Below are positions 45,721 through 57,289 of a DNA stretch of 64,000 bases, in pieces. How positions within the stretch are numbered: position 1 is the stretch's first letter; every line of letters begins with the position of its first letter. Location of the stretch: positions 1,529,977-1,593,976 of the forward strand of contig NW_020947238.1 of NCBI RefSeq assembly GCF_900497805.2, written 5' to 3'. The notes below the pieces were generated by a model. It was not told where the DNA came from. It ran no database searches and saw only the letters and a list, made by a program, of their open reading frames with translations. A program made the translations under genes and the position numbers. The DNA comes from Vombatus ursinus (lineage: Eukaryota; Chordata; Mammalia; Diprotodontia; Vombatidae).

Positions 45721-47119
45721 GGGGGAGGATCCAGAGAGGCCTAGAGTAGGAACTGGTACCCAACCTCTACCTTGGAGGGAGCTAGCCATTGGAAGAAGCA
45801 GAGCAGGGCATCCAGGACTATATATGCCTGGCCAAGACCACCACCGGTTCTCAGAGGGGGAACATCCAGGTGTGATACTGTTTCGTCTGTACCTCCGAAT
45901 CTGGACGGTGCAACCAGAGCCCACCTATGATGAAACTGTGCTTTTTTTGGAGAAGACAGCCAAGGACTTGGGCCTTGTCAGAAGGTGGAGGTGGCCTCAG
46001 GCCCAGTAGTGACTATATTGACCTGGCAAAGTACAGATCTAAGGCTCTGTTCTCTTGTGCTTAACTCCCACACCGATGTGGTGCCTGCCTTCCAGAAACA
46101 CTGGAATCAGGATCCCTTTGAAGCCTTCAACACCCAAGGGAATGTTTATGCCTGGGGTGCTCAGGACATGAAATGGGTTGGCATTCAGTACCTGGAGGCT
46201 GTTTGGAGGCTAAAGGCAGAAGGGAAGTGTTTTCCCAGGACCATTCACATGCCTTTTGGCACTGACTGGAAGACACCAAGGCGTGGAGCTGTTTGTGAAA
46301 TGGCTGGAGTTTCAGGCTCTACCAGCTGGGTTTGCCCTAGGTGAGGGCTTGGTTAGTGAATGGAGCCCTTGGTGGCTCCATGTCACAAGCTCTGCGAACC
46401 CAGGCCATGGCTCACGGTTCATGGAGAATACAGCGGCAGAGAAGCTGAACAACGTGGTCACCTCAGTCCTGGAGTTCCGAGAGCAGGAGAAGCATCGGCT
46501 ACAGTCAGACCCCAACCTGACTCTGGGGGTTGTGACCTCCGTGAACCTGACAATACTGGAGGGAGGAGTTGCCTTCGATGTAGTGCCGGCCACCGTGAGC
46601 GCTAGCTTCGACTTTCAAGTTGCTCCAGATGTGGACCTTAAGGCCTTTGAGAAATGGATTCAGGGCTGGTGCCAGGAGGCTGGTGCCAGGCCTCCCCCAG
46701 GAGGCTGGGGAAGGTGTCACCTACCAGTTTCAACAGAAATGGACAGAGCCCCGAATTACAGCCACCAATGACACTCTAATCCATGGTGGACTGGGTTCAG
46801 CAGAGTCTGTAGACAGCTTAATCTCACTGTGAAGCCCCAAATCTTCCCAGTTGCCACTGACAGCCGCTACCTACAGGCTGCAGGGGTTCCAGTACTGGGC
46901 TTCTCCTCGATGAACTGAACCCCAGTCCTGCTGCATGACCACGAGTTCCTGAATGAAGTCGTGTTCCTTTGGGGCATTGACATCTATGTGCGACTGCTGC
47001 CCGCCCTGGTCAGTATGCCAGCCCTTCACAATGAGTGCTAATAGCCCCACCTAACAGCAGCCTCTGGCTTATCCTAGTGCCTTCCCCTCCCCAACCTGGG
47101 GTGCTGAGGAAAAAAAAAA
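45563..47119 (+). pseudogene. ACY1: ACY1 (aminoacylase 1) processed pseudogene
   Basis: ACY1 is a cytosolic zinc enzyme (M20 family) that removes the acyl group from N-acyl amino acids. This copy has no introns and follows the whole protein from [13 protein letters not shown] (about 45845) to [15 protein letters not shown] (about 47039), then 3' UTR and a poly(A) run. The zinc motifs NSHTDVVP (46063-46086) and GAQDMK (46156-46173) and the late HDH (46934-46942) survive, but the EEVGG block with the catalytic glutamate is deleted near 46262. Frame changes lie near 45980, 46262, 46690 (a short duplication) and 46785; about 12 residues are lost near 46350; one stop is near 46915. 'aagaggtctttga' at about 45550-45562 and 47119-47131 brackets the copy. 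It is a dead L1-mediated mRNA copy. Confidence 0.92.
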
Positions 47120-47410
47120 GAGGTCTTTGAGATTTCACTGGGATGTCATACTCTCAATATAAAGACACCTACTCATACAGATGAGCAACACCTCTATAAC
47201 TTAGAGTTTTTTGAGAACTACTTCTAAGATATTTAAGGTCTTGGTTACACAATTAGCACCTTTCAGTAACAGGGCTGGATGACTGTTCTTTTCTGACTCC
47301 TAGGTCAAGTATCTACTGATTATTTTATATTGCTTCTGAGCCCAAAGTAAATATGTAGGTGAATGGAAAAAATGTATGGATTTTGCATCAATTAGAATTA
47401 TAAGAGACAG
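47120..47410. other. Unassigned interval
   Basis: No gene or repeat recognised between the ACY1 copy and the LINE fragment downstream. Confidence 0.4.
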
Positions 47411-47690
47411 TAATCTAGAATACTGTAATCAGTTCTGGGTTCTTAAACTCAGAAAATATATTAGCAATCTAGAGACCTTATGGAGGGGGCATACAGGATG
47501 ATAAAATGCCTTAGAACCTTGCCATGTGAAGTTATTAAGATGAATGCAAGGAATGGGGGATCCATAGTCTGCTAAAGAGAAGATTGTTGGAAGACAGAGA
47601 GAAGATGGTTGTTTCTCAAATGAGATAACATTTGCAAAAGGATCAGCACAATGTCTGATACATAGTAGATGCTTAATAAAACTGTTCCTG
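47411..47690 (+). repeat. CR1/L3-type LINE remnant with MIR-like tail
   Basis: 'actgtaatcagttctgggtt', then 'gaggatgat'-type sequence near 47490-47500, resembles the LE-x-VQRRATRM region of CR1-clade LINEs. 'caaatgagataacatttgca' and 'acatagtagatgcttaataa' near 47615-47680 are a MIR/L2-type tail. Identification is tentative. Confidence 0.4.
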
Positions 47691-47850
47691 TCCCTTGTTA
47701 GAATTTTGAAGCCATAACTCATAGAAGAGGGATTAGTTTGGATTTGTTTAGAATCAGAGAATGGAAAAAAAAAACTGCAGCAATGAGCAATAAAGATATT
47801 AGGTTTAGAAAAACTTAGAAATTAGGTGTGTTCTCCCTCACTGAATGTCT

Positions 47851-48165
47851 TTTTTTTTTTCCTAATGGATCTTTTTATCTTTCCTAGGCTAGATGTACAA
47901 GGGTTACTCACTGCAGTGTCCCACTTCTGAACCATATCCAAGCTTTAATCCACTCTGTTTCTAACCCAGTCCAGTTTGCCCAACTTAGGTAATTTGGTTG
48001 TCCTCTACTAAAGCAGACTCATGAGGTTGATCCAACATGTAGTGCAGACAATCAGTAGGCATAGTTCAGTGTGCCTCAGGACTCCTGTGCTAAAGCAATT
48101 CATCAGCCTCAGCCTCCATCATAGCAAAGATTGTAGGCCCTTTACCATGTCTGACTGCTACATAT
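47851..48165 (-). pseudogene. RN7SL (pseudogene): 7SL (SRP) RNA retropseudogene
   Basis: 7SL RNA is the scaffold of the signal recognition particle. The plus strand follows its reverse complement over nearly the full length: 'ctaggctagatgtac' with 'gtcccacttctgaacc' (3' part), 'actctgtttctaaccc' and 'aacttaggtaatttgg' (S domain), 'tagtgcagacaatcagtagg' and 'catag' (middle), and 'ctcaggactcctgtgctaaa' plus 'catcagcctcagcctcc' (Alu domain). A T run at about 47850-47861 is the reversed poly(A) tail. Many substitutions show it is a decayed retrocopy, not a working gene. Confidence 0.85.
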
Positions 48166-49261
48166 CTTCAAGTAAAAGCCCAGGTGATTCCTAGCCTAAT
48201 GTGTTATAAAAGGCATTCTTTTTCTGATCCTGACAGGACTTAATGACTGCTGATGCTCTTTGACTTCTACAATAATATAATTCTGTCAAATGGAGGTAAG
48301 GAAGCATGAAAACAAACAAAAGAAACAACCCAATGATTTCCCAGTTTATATATAGCCTAATCCTGAACCACGAATCAGTCCTTCAAATGTTTGCTTAATA
48401 AATAGATCAAGATTAAATTTCTTAGCAAATTCATTGCTCAAGCATGTAAGTCATTAGAAATAGATTTATTACTACTACTACTACTACTACTACTACTATT
48501 ATTATTTAGCCAGTGGCCCATGAATGAATGCGTTTCTCTGTCTACTTTGTTCTTAATATTTGGACAATTATGTTTTGGAACTCTCAATTGAGTTTTTTTT
48601 CTTTTTTTTTGTGTTTTTGTATTTGAATACTAGTATATACTTAGAAGGATGTATGTTAAAGAAACATAAAAATCTGGAGATAAATGTGAAAATTCTAAGG
48701 ACATTCTGATTTTTATCTTGAGGGTCAGTTTTTCTGCACTTTCTGTAAAGGTTTTCTTTTATGCTAATCTTGAAAATTCAAATTTCTTCCCCAAATTGAT
48801 TATGTGTTTCTGAAACCATACCTTGGTTCCTCTAGTTCTGTCTCCCCACACCAATTGCACTTTTAAACAAACTATTTTTCCTTACCTTAGTCCCTGTTCT
48901 TTATGAAGTTAACAGGAAAAAAAAAACATTAAAAATTGTCCTAAATCCCCCACTGTGCCTATTTAGGAGATTTACTTCATTTTAGAAATTATTGAAATCT
49001 GAGATATTTAGAGTTGTTTCTGAAAATGTATATCAGCTAGGGTTCTATGGTAATTCAATTATTCATATTAATTCTGTGTTGAAAAATAACCCAAAATCTT
49101 ACCCATCAAGTCTATGGAAATACAAAGGTTCTCACAGATGTGTTTGAACAAAGACAATTGTAACAGACAGATACTCCTCTCTTCCTAAGTCTGTGCTCAG
49201 GAACAGCTTGCACATTTCCCTCAGTTGATTTCCTTACTGCATCAGACAGCTATAACATTCC
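48166..49261. other. Unassigned interval with (TAC)n run
   Basis: A TAC/TAT trinucleotide microsatellite lies at about 48468-48508. No gene or other repeat recognised. Confidence 0.4.
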
Positions 49262-50571
49262 TTACTGGTGTCTGACTTTATTAGCTGAAGTACTGAATGC
49301 TTCCAACATTTTCCCCTCTGAATTTAAAATTGTCCCTTCTTGTTTATAATTTAGGGAGGTGGCTTTTTTTTTAATCTTTCCTTTAGAGCAGTTGAAACAG
49401 TCATCAAGCTTAGCATCCTTGTTTTTAGTGTTCCTCATCATTTCGAGATCATTTTGCAGAGAAGCACTTTCTAGAGTACCTTCTATATTTTCTCCAATGA
49501 TTATTTCTACTTTCCAAGGAGAAAACTCCCATTTGTACCATGAATTCATTTGAGTTCCTCAGCTTGCTATAACTCCTTGGTAATTCACTGGCTAGGGAAA
49601 TATTATTTTATTTGAATCACTCTCCTCAAATTCAGATCGTGAATTTATGGGTCTTTTCTTGGAAGGGTGTTGGAAGATTAATTCACAAGATTTTTTTTTC
49701 TTTTTATTTTGCTTTAGTCTATACTCAGCTAATTCTCTTATTTGTAACTAATTTACTTTTTTATTGGATTTGAGGCTACAGATTCATTTATATATATAAC
49801 ATGAACTGGAAATAAACAGCAAAATAGGACTATCCTTCACACTCCAATAAATGTTTTCTTGAACTAGATTTTTATATAAAGAAAAAGCTTTCAACACAAA
49901 ATCATTCACAGACTGAAACATCTGTGGGACCTCACCCTTTAAAGAGAATACCTCTTCCATTTCATCTGTATTCACCATCTATAATACAGGCAGTGGCTTG
50001 TACTAAGCATTTGCTTCCCCATTTCAGGCTCCTTCTGATACTGATAATCAGATCATTTCTCAAAGTTTATTTTTTCTATGCTTGCATTGATCAGAAAATT
50101 GCATGATCTTAAGATATGCACAAATAACATGTCATTAGAGGAGACTGTTTTTCATTCATGCTTTAAAAATGAGAATTAAGTGGAGTGAGATATATTGTTC
50201 TCTATACCTTTCAATCTTTCTTTTTGGTGATAAAAATAATCTGTTCTACAGATGATATATCTTAATTGGATGTCATTCCAATCTTCCTGCTTTTTCCCAT
50301 TCACTTTTTTTTGTTTGTTTTTCTGCTGTTTTGGGAAGTTATACCATTCATAGTCTTCAATCATTCTGCCCCATAACAAGTTGGTGCTGGATATACCTTC
50401 CAAGCTGGTTTTGTCCTTAGATACCTTTTTCTCTCGTCTGCTTTGGACTCCTTTTTGAGGTAACTGTTTCAAATTACTTATACTTCTTTTAGAAATTATA
50501 ATTAGTGTCAATGTCTTTACTTTTATCCATTTCACAGGTCTCAGAGTCATTGCTTTGTTAAAATAGGTCAA
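49262..50571 (-). pseudogene. Decayed coding-like tract of unknown identity
   Basis: On the minus strand three open stretches follow in order: 50571-50176 (131 codons, Lys-rich, KQLPQKGVQSRREKKVSKDK), 49978-49784 (DEMEEVFSLKGEVPQMFQSVN), and 49549-49262 (DDCFNCSKGKIKKKATSLN). Between the last two the same frame reads RELAEYRLKQNKKKKKSCE and later KKRPINSRSEFEESDSNK before stops. The composition is protein-like and non-repetitive, unlike the rest of the window. I do not recognise a family. It may be an old processed pseudogene, a degenerate large exon, or chance. Confidence 0.3.
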
Positions 50572-50579
50572 AATGGAAC

Positions 50580-51340
50580 TGTTTTAATTGTGCATAATGT
50601 TTTCTCATCCCAAACCTTTCTTATAATTTGGGGGTGGTTTATCTGAGGGCACACACAAACAGCTAATTTTGGAACCATGCCTTTGTAAAAGATTAGTCTG
50701 TTAAGATTTACTTATTCTCATTTTTTGGCAGTAAAAAGTTTTCCTTGGAGAGTCAAATTAAGGACTTGGTGGAGTTGATTTTATTGTGCCATCAATGGTA
50801 AAAAGAGAAACCATTTCATTAAATATTTTATCATTTGACTTTTAAGTGTTTATGATGAGCCCTTGAAAAAAATATGAAATTACTTGCTGCTTCTGTGCTA
50901 TGTTACTAAAGATAATACAGAGAAATTCTTAAAAGAGCTTAAAAATTTTCTCTTGATAAGAATCAATATATCCTTTGATGTTCAGTGCTTCAGTATGGTG
51001 ACGGGCTTAGAAGGACGTGCCAAATTTCTAGGATGCATTGTCAAATATTAACACTAAAGTTCTGCTCTAATGTCCCATCATGTAACCTTGTGGGATCAGA
51101 GGCTTTGCTAGGTGAACCCAAGCTCTGTCAATTTTTAACATTAGGTTTAGAGTAGGGGTTGAATAAAGAAATCATATGTCTTATCCAAGGACTGATCTAT
51201 TCAATTTTTTTAATGTTCATCTCCATATTAGCCAGAATGTGATGAGTATTTGTTGTTCTTAGCGTATACAGGGGAATTGTCATCTATATTGTGAAATTAT
51301 ACACACACACACATACACACACATCCAATTGAAATTATAT
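50580..51340. other. Unassigned interval with (CA)n
   Basis: A short (CA)n run lies at about 51300-51324. Nothing else recognised. Confidence 0.4.
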
Positions 51341-51800
51341 ATCCTTGATATCAATGAATCAATGAATCTATGAGTATTTGTTAAGTGCCTGCTAAGTATT
51401 TTTAAGGGGATGTTATTTGTGAACATTTTAGCAACTGAGATCATTGTTAAAATCAAGCTTAGATTTTTCAGAAATTAGGAATAGACAATAACAGAAAAAT
51501 GTTATTTCCATTTTTACAAGATTACTTGAATGATAGCTCAGGGAAATAACCTAGACATAGCTTATCTGAATTTCTCTCATTGTATTCTTTCATAAAGGAT
51601 GGTGAGATAAAGGTATATTGAGGGAGAATTCAGAACTTCTTGACTAACTTTATCCTAACTTATTCCTGCATAAATGAATCAATTAGGAAGCGTTTATTAT
51701 ATACCAAATATGTGTTGATGACTCTGATCTGGAAATACAAAGACAAAAATTAAAATATTACCTATCCTTAAAGAGCCTAATAAATAATAGGTAATATGAA
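51341..51800 (-). repeat. Two L2 3'-end fragments
   Basis: 'gaatcaatgaatctatgagt' with 'gttaagtgcctgctaagta' (about 51353-51400) and 'caattaggaagcgtttatta' with 'ctatccttaaagagcctaat' (about 51680-51785) are reversed L2 ends. Short and old. Confidence 0.5.
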
Positions 51801-52221
51801 ATGAGGCATATATTAAAATGTCACAAGGATCTATCTTGAAAATATTCTTTAAATAATTTGACAAAATTTGATTTCAATTAAATCCTACTGTGATTCTTCA
51901 TAATGGACATAACTTTGGTTTCTCAAAGGCTTAGAAGCACATAAGCAAGTCTATCAATTTATCATGTAGTATATATCTCTTTTTTAAAAAAATGATATAC
52001 AGCTAATGCAAGAGGATTTATTATTCAAAGGAACTCATAATAATCTCATTTCATGTATGAGAAGATTCTAGAAAATCAATAAAATGACATAATAATGGGA
52101 ATTATGATAACTAAACCTCTCTGAAATAGTATTTTTTACAGAAATTGAGATGCCCTGACTAATTCTGTTGTGCTTAAAATGGAGACTCATTTGCCTTATG
52201 TTGTTTTCACAAAAAGGTGAC

Positions 52222-52402
52222 ATGTATATGTATATATATATATATACACACACACACATATAATAATTCACATATATGTATATGTGTGATTTGTATATAT
52301 GTGCATATATACATATATACACATATACATATATACACATACATACACATACATGCATACATATATACATACACACGCGTGCACGCACACACACACATAG
52401 TT
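52222..52402. repeat. (TA)n/(CA)n/(TACACA)n microsatellite
   Basis: About 180 bases of alternating purine-pyrimidine repeat, including ACACACGCGTGCACGC near 52372. Frames across it on both strands are Tyr/Cys/Ile/His strings without meaning. Confidence 0.9.
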
Positions 52403-52466
52403 ATCCCTCATACAGTTATTGTTTGTTGCTCTTTTACCACAAACTTCTGTTAGAAATATTGACCCT

Positions 52467-52625
52467 AGGAGCAGCTAGATGGTGAAGTGGATAGAGCTCT
52501 GGCCTTGGAATCAGGAGGACCTGTGTTCAAATCTGGCCTCAGACACTTGACACTTACTAGCTGTGTGACCCTGGACAAGTCACTTAACCCCAATTGCCTC
52601 ACCAAAGAGCAAAAACAAACAAAAA
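52467..52625 (+). mobile_element. tRNA-derived marsupial SINE (WSINE1-type)
   Basis: Same family as at 31195: 'gcagctagatggtgaagtgg', 'caaatctggcctcagacact', 'cttaaccccaattgcctcac', A-rich tail. Flanked by a perfect 15 bp 'agaaatattgaccct' (52452-52466 and 52626-52640). Confidence 0.95.
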
Positions 52626-52739
52626 AGAAATATTGACCCTGTGGCTCTGAGCCCTCCCTCTTCTCCATAAAATGGAAGTGTGTATATGCACACACATACT
52701 TATATGCACACAGTATATTAGCAGTAGCAGCTTACTTTT

Positions 52740-52925
52740 CCATATTATTTATTATGTGCCAGCTAAGTGCATTATAATTATTACATCATTCAATCGTCCC
52801 AGACAGAGGTGAAGTGACTTACCCAGAGTCACACTTCTAGTAAGTGTCTGAGACTGGATTAGAATTCAGGTCTTCCTGACTCAAGGTCCAGTTCTCTATC
52901 CACTGCACCACCTAGCTGCACATAT
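52740..52925 (-). repeat. CORE-SINE (MIR/THER1- or MAR1-related), antisense
   Basis: 'attatgtgccagctaagtgc', 'ggtgaagtgacttacccaga', 'ccactgcaccacctagctgc'. The tRNA-like head resembles the young SINEs, but the tail is of the MIR/CORE kind. Confidence 0.65.
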
Positions 52926-53469
52926 TTCATAAAAATAAATAAATCCATGGTTGGGAAATCACAATGTAAGCCTTAAAATGCCAACGTTAATTTGGGTCAT
53001 TTGTAAATACATTTCTACCATTTGTATCATTAGAGGAAAATACCACACATTTGCACGTACCATAACATCTTTCTATGAAAATTAATTATATCAAATCAAA
53101 ATATCTTAAATTAATTACATAGACTTATACACACATAAAATATTCCATTTTAACCCATTTTAAATTATATTTTCCTTAACTTTATATTGTTTGGTTTTAA
53201 TCTCTAGACACTTATCAATGAGAGGACCTCTGTGATATTCTTGAGAGTTAGGTCTGTGTCATATATAGTTCTGTACTTTTACCATTTAGTCCCTTATACA
53301 CAATGTTTACTTAACAAACATGATTTGAAAAAAATGGACAAAATTCATATAATTTTATCTTTTTATGGAAAAAGCCATATTTTGTGAGGAAGAAAAATTG
53401 CTACAACTTAATTTTTTTGGTAATTTTTTTAGAACTTCAGGCAACATTTTTTCAGATCATTCCAAAATC

Positions 53470-53900
53470 AGTCTTTAAACCTTACCCTATAATATATTCT
53501 ATTCACTGCTGCCAAAAATCATCTTCAAGTGTTATTTTCAACAGGCTACTTTGCTTCTTAGAGCCATTCATTGACTCCCAATTGCTGCTTACATTCAATT
53601 GCAACCCAGATTTTTTTAAGATTCAGTGATAACTGTTTGTTATATCTAATCATCTCTTTTCTCTGACACATGAAAAACATATTTCTCTTTTCTTTACTAA
53701 CCTTTTATTTCTCTTCCAAAGCTTTCCCTTTCCTCCTTCAAAATCATCCCCCAATATCCCAGTCTTCAACACAATTTCCAGTGTAACTCCACTTAATTTG
53801 TAACTAATTAGTCCAGTAATTACTTCCCATATTACTTATATTCCCTACTTTCTAAACTTTGTATTTGTCATTCACAAGCTAATATTTAAGTTATGGTACA
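53470..53900 (+). repeat. Old L2 LINE fragment
   Basis: 'aggctactttgcttcttaga', 'cattgactcccaattgctgc' and the pyrimidine-rich 'ctttccctttcctccttc' stretch follow L2 ORF2/3' UTR order weakly. Confidence 0.45.
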
Positions 53901-54064
53901 AATATGAAAATTTAAACAAAAATAATATGGCTATAGAGTACACTGATAATTTCTTTTTACATTGCATCAATTCAATATGAGATGCCAGGAACTCATAGAA
54001 CCCATTACCAGTGCATTGTGTAGGGGACAGGTATGAACTGGAAGTTTTGTTACCCACTACTCAG

Positions 54065-54810
54065 TTCTGGGTCACAGATCCAGAGAGAATTGAGAAGAGG
54101 AATGTGCAAATGTAAGCTTGGTATTCTCTGTCAGAGAGGCTCTGGGTGGTGTCAAGAAAGGAGATAGATAAACATCCAGCAGCATGAGTATGTGGCTAAG
54201 ATTCCAAGCACAGAGAAGGATCTCATTTCCAGCATTTAGCCCAGCCTCTAGAGAAATAGCTAGGTCTAGAGGGAATCTGATAAGAGAAGAGTCTAACAGA
54301 AATCCAGGTCAGGAACTTGTAGAGTTCAAAACGGGGAGGCAGAAATCAGACCTCCAAAGTTTCAAAATCCCTGAAAATTAGAATGGACCAAATTAAAGTC
54401 AATTACTTCATAAGCCAGAAAGAACTACTGAAACAAAGTCAAAAGACTCGAAAAAAACAGAAGAAAACCTAAGGTTTATCATTGTAAAATTACCTCAACA
54501 GCAAAACAGATCAAGGAGAAAAAAAAAATTAAGAATCATCAAACTATCTGAATGCTATCCCTAAAAAAGGAGCCTAGATGCTAGTTCAAGTTTGTTTTTT
54601 TCTTTTCAGATGTTTTAGAAACAGAAGGCAAAGTGGAAATAGAAAGAATCCACTAATCATCTGAAAGTTACACACAAAAGAAAACCCACAGGAACATCAT
54701 TTGCAAAATCAAGTTTTTCCAGGTCAAATAAAAATATATAGAGTACTTGGAATATAATATCACAAAAGAGAGAACTGTGCATTGCCCAATCTCAAGCCTG
54801 AAAGTTTCAT
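54065..54810 (+). mobile_element. L1/HAL1 leader and ORF1 fragment
   Basis: A/G-rich sense sequence with the ORF1-like order seen at 4075-5960: 'gagaattgagaagagg' leader, 'aatggaccaaattaaagtca', 'aagaatcatcaaactatctg', 'gaatccactaatcatctgaa'. No ORF2 or 3' end follows. Confidence 0.5.
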
Positions 54811-55139
54811 GTGTTATTGTAAATTTACATACATAGTTGAAATCTTTTAATCATGCCACTATCCACACAAAACAGTGCTTGCTACTCCTTTCTTTCCTGG
54901 AATGAATTTCCCCCACCACAACCAAGCTGTCAGACCGTAAGCAAAAAAGGAGACCAAAAATACCAACATATATTTGTGATGTTTTGGGGAATCTTTATTG
55001 GTCTCATTTATCTCTGTAAGACCTAAGTATACTGCCAAAGTACTCATGTCAGATAACATTGGAATTTTTCTATCTATATGGCTCTGCTTTCTAGCCCAGA
55101 TTTCATGAGGAGAAAAAAAAATCTACCTCTTTAAATTCA

Positions 55140-56565
55140 TTATTGAGTAAACATTTGTTTAGCATCTACTATGTGTTAAGCACTGTGTAAGCACTGGAGA
55201 TACAAAAAGAAGCCAAGGACAGTCTCTTCCTTCAAGAAGCTCACAATCTAATAAGGAAGATAGCATGAAAACAAATATGTACAAATAGGAAATAATTAGT
55301 GGAAGGAACTGGAATTCAAAGGAGTTGGGAACGGCTTCCTGTAAAAAAAATAAAATAAAATTTTAGTTGGGATTTTAAGGAATGCAGGGAAGTGAGTGGG
55401 AAGAGTCGAAGGGAGAAAGTATTTTCAGAATGGGGGACAGAGAAAGTACCCTGTGTTGTTTGTGGAACATCCATGAATCCAGTATCACTAGATTGAAAAT
55501 TATGTGCTGGAGAATTAGGTATAAGATGGGAAAGGTAGGAAGGGGTTAGGTTAAGATGGGCTTTGAATACCAAATAGAGCATTCTGTATTTGATCCACTG
55601 AAATTTATTGATTAGGGAGGTGGGGAGGTGACAAGGTTGAAGGAACCTGTGCTTTAGGAAAATCATTTTGGTGACCGAATTGGGGGAGCAATTTCAATGG
55701 GAAAATACTCAAGACAGACAGACATACATGTAGGCTATTGCAATAGTTCATGTGTGAGGTAATAAGGGCCTGCATTAAAATGGTGGTTACGTCAGAGGAG
55801 ATAAGAGACCAAATTCAAGAGGTGTTGCAAAGGTGAAATTGACTATACTAAGCAACATATTGGATATTAGGGATAGGAGTGAGAGATAGTGAGGAGTCCA
55901 GGGTGACTCTTAGGTTGTGATCTTGAGGAATGAGAGGATGGTATTCTTCTCTTCAATGATAGGGAAGTTAGGAGGCAGGGGTGGGGCAGTTTAAGGGGAA
56001 AGATAATGATAAGATATATTTTGAACATCAAGTTTGAGATGTTTGAAAGGCAGTTAAAGAAGAGGCATTGAAATTCAGTAGAGAAGCTGGGGAAGAAGAG
56101 ACATATTTGAGAATTATCACCATAGGGATTGTGCTTAAATACACGGGAGCTGATGAGATCAACAAATGAAGTACTTCTAAGGGAGAAGAAAAGAAGACTC
56201 AGGACAGAACCCTGAGGGACATCTACTTCCATTACCTGGAAGAGGATCCTAAAAAAGAAATAGAAGGAGAGGTCAAATGGTTGGAAAGAGAGCTAAGGAA
56301 GAGTGATGTTGCAAAAACCTAGAGACACAAGAGTACAGGGAGGGGGACAGGGTATTCAATTGTCAAAGAATGTAGAAAGTTCAAGGAGAATGATGATTGA
56401 GGAAAGGCCATCGAATTTGGCAACTAAGAGATCATTAATAATTTTGGAGAGAATAGTTTCAGTGGATTAAGGTTGAAAGCCAGATTGTAAAGAGTTAAAA
56501 AGGGAGTGAAAAAAAGAAAAGAGAGGCAAAGACTGTAGGAGACCTTTTCTAAGAGTTTAATTTTA
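55140..56565 (-). repeat. L2 LINE, unusually long (RT remnant to 3' end), antisense
   Basis: It begins with the reversed 3' end ('aacatttgtttagcatctac', 'atgtgttaagcactgtgtaa') and runs 1.4 kb into ORF2. On the minus strand 56232-55867 reads DVPQGSVLSLLFFSL and later HNPYGDNSQICLF, the GVPQGSVLGPLLF and YADDSQIY blocks of the L2 reverse transcriptase, with the catalytic YADD changed to YGDN. 55666-55316 reads FLKHRFLQPCHLPTSL and on, the C-terminal part. Most L2 copies are a few hundred bases, so this one is long. Confidence 0.85.
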
Positions 56566-56574
56566 ATTAGACTA

Positions 56575-57218
56575 GGTAAACAAGATCTAACTATGGGGTT
56601 GGGATCTGGACCCCAGAAAGGAAAAACCCTGGACTTTCCCACGTGGCCAACTCTCTGGCATTTGCCTGAGGCTATAATCCCAACAAATGGCCTTTCATTG
56701 TGGCTACACCCAGTCTCCCAATTCTATGTTATCCTTAACCTAGCCTAACCCCCCATTATTTTACCTCCGTATGGCCCCCAGCCATTTACTTCCCTTAATC
56801 CTAGGTAGGCTCCATTCTCCCTTGGCCAAGTGGTCCAGGTCCCAGGAGTTCCGTTCACCCCAATTTACTGGCCACTCCCATCCAGATCCTCCTTAGACCC
56901 CTCCTTAGACCCCTCCTCCAGTCACTCCAAACTACTTGGCCACTCCTAGATTCCTCCCAATCTTTCTGTATATAAGGTCCATCTTGTCTCCATTGAGGTG
57001 CTTAGATTCTTAAAATCTAACCACTGCTGAGATTCTTACAATGTAGCCAGCCAATAGCTCACTATTCAGACTCCTTAAGAGTCTGTGCAATATGAGAAAT
57101 GTTCTAATAAACCTTTTTTTTTGCCTGAAAGGAGGTTTGGGTCACATTCTTTCCGGCAGAATCACATGTTGTGATTTTGGGGTCAGCACCCCTAAACCCC
57201 TGAATCTCAACATTAGTA
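56575..57218 (+). mobile_element. LTR of an endogenous retrovirus (fossil), 5'-truncated
   Basis: Same LTR family as at 28846-30402, matching from 'gggatctggaccccagaaag' on: TATA-like 'tatataagg' near 56970, 'gcttagattcttaaaatct', and AATAAA near 57107. It reads about 100 bases past the signal to a terminal '...gaatctcaaca' (57215), giving the LTR 3' end. No retroviral genes adjoin it, so it is a solo or partial LTR lying against the L2. Confidence 0.6.
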
Positions 57219-57289
57219 CTATAGTTAGCAGGGTTGAAAGGATCAGGTGATAGTCCCCCCCCCCACCCAAGAAGTGTGAGACATGGGCC

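Noticed and set aside
46312-46720. Open frames opposite or overlapping the ACY1 copy
   Set aside because: Shadows of the G/C-rich ACY1 pseudogene; only the plus-strand frames match the protein.
52068-52485. Several overlapping Tyr/Cys/Ile/His-rich open frames on both strands
   Set aside because: They are translations of a TA/CA microsatellite.
52626-52640. Direct repeat at 52452 and 52626 as a possible tandem regulatory site
   Set aside because: The two copies exactly flank a SINE and are its target-site duplication.
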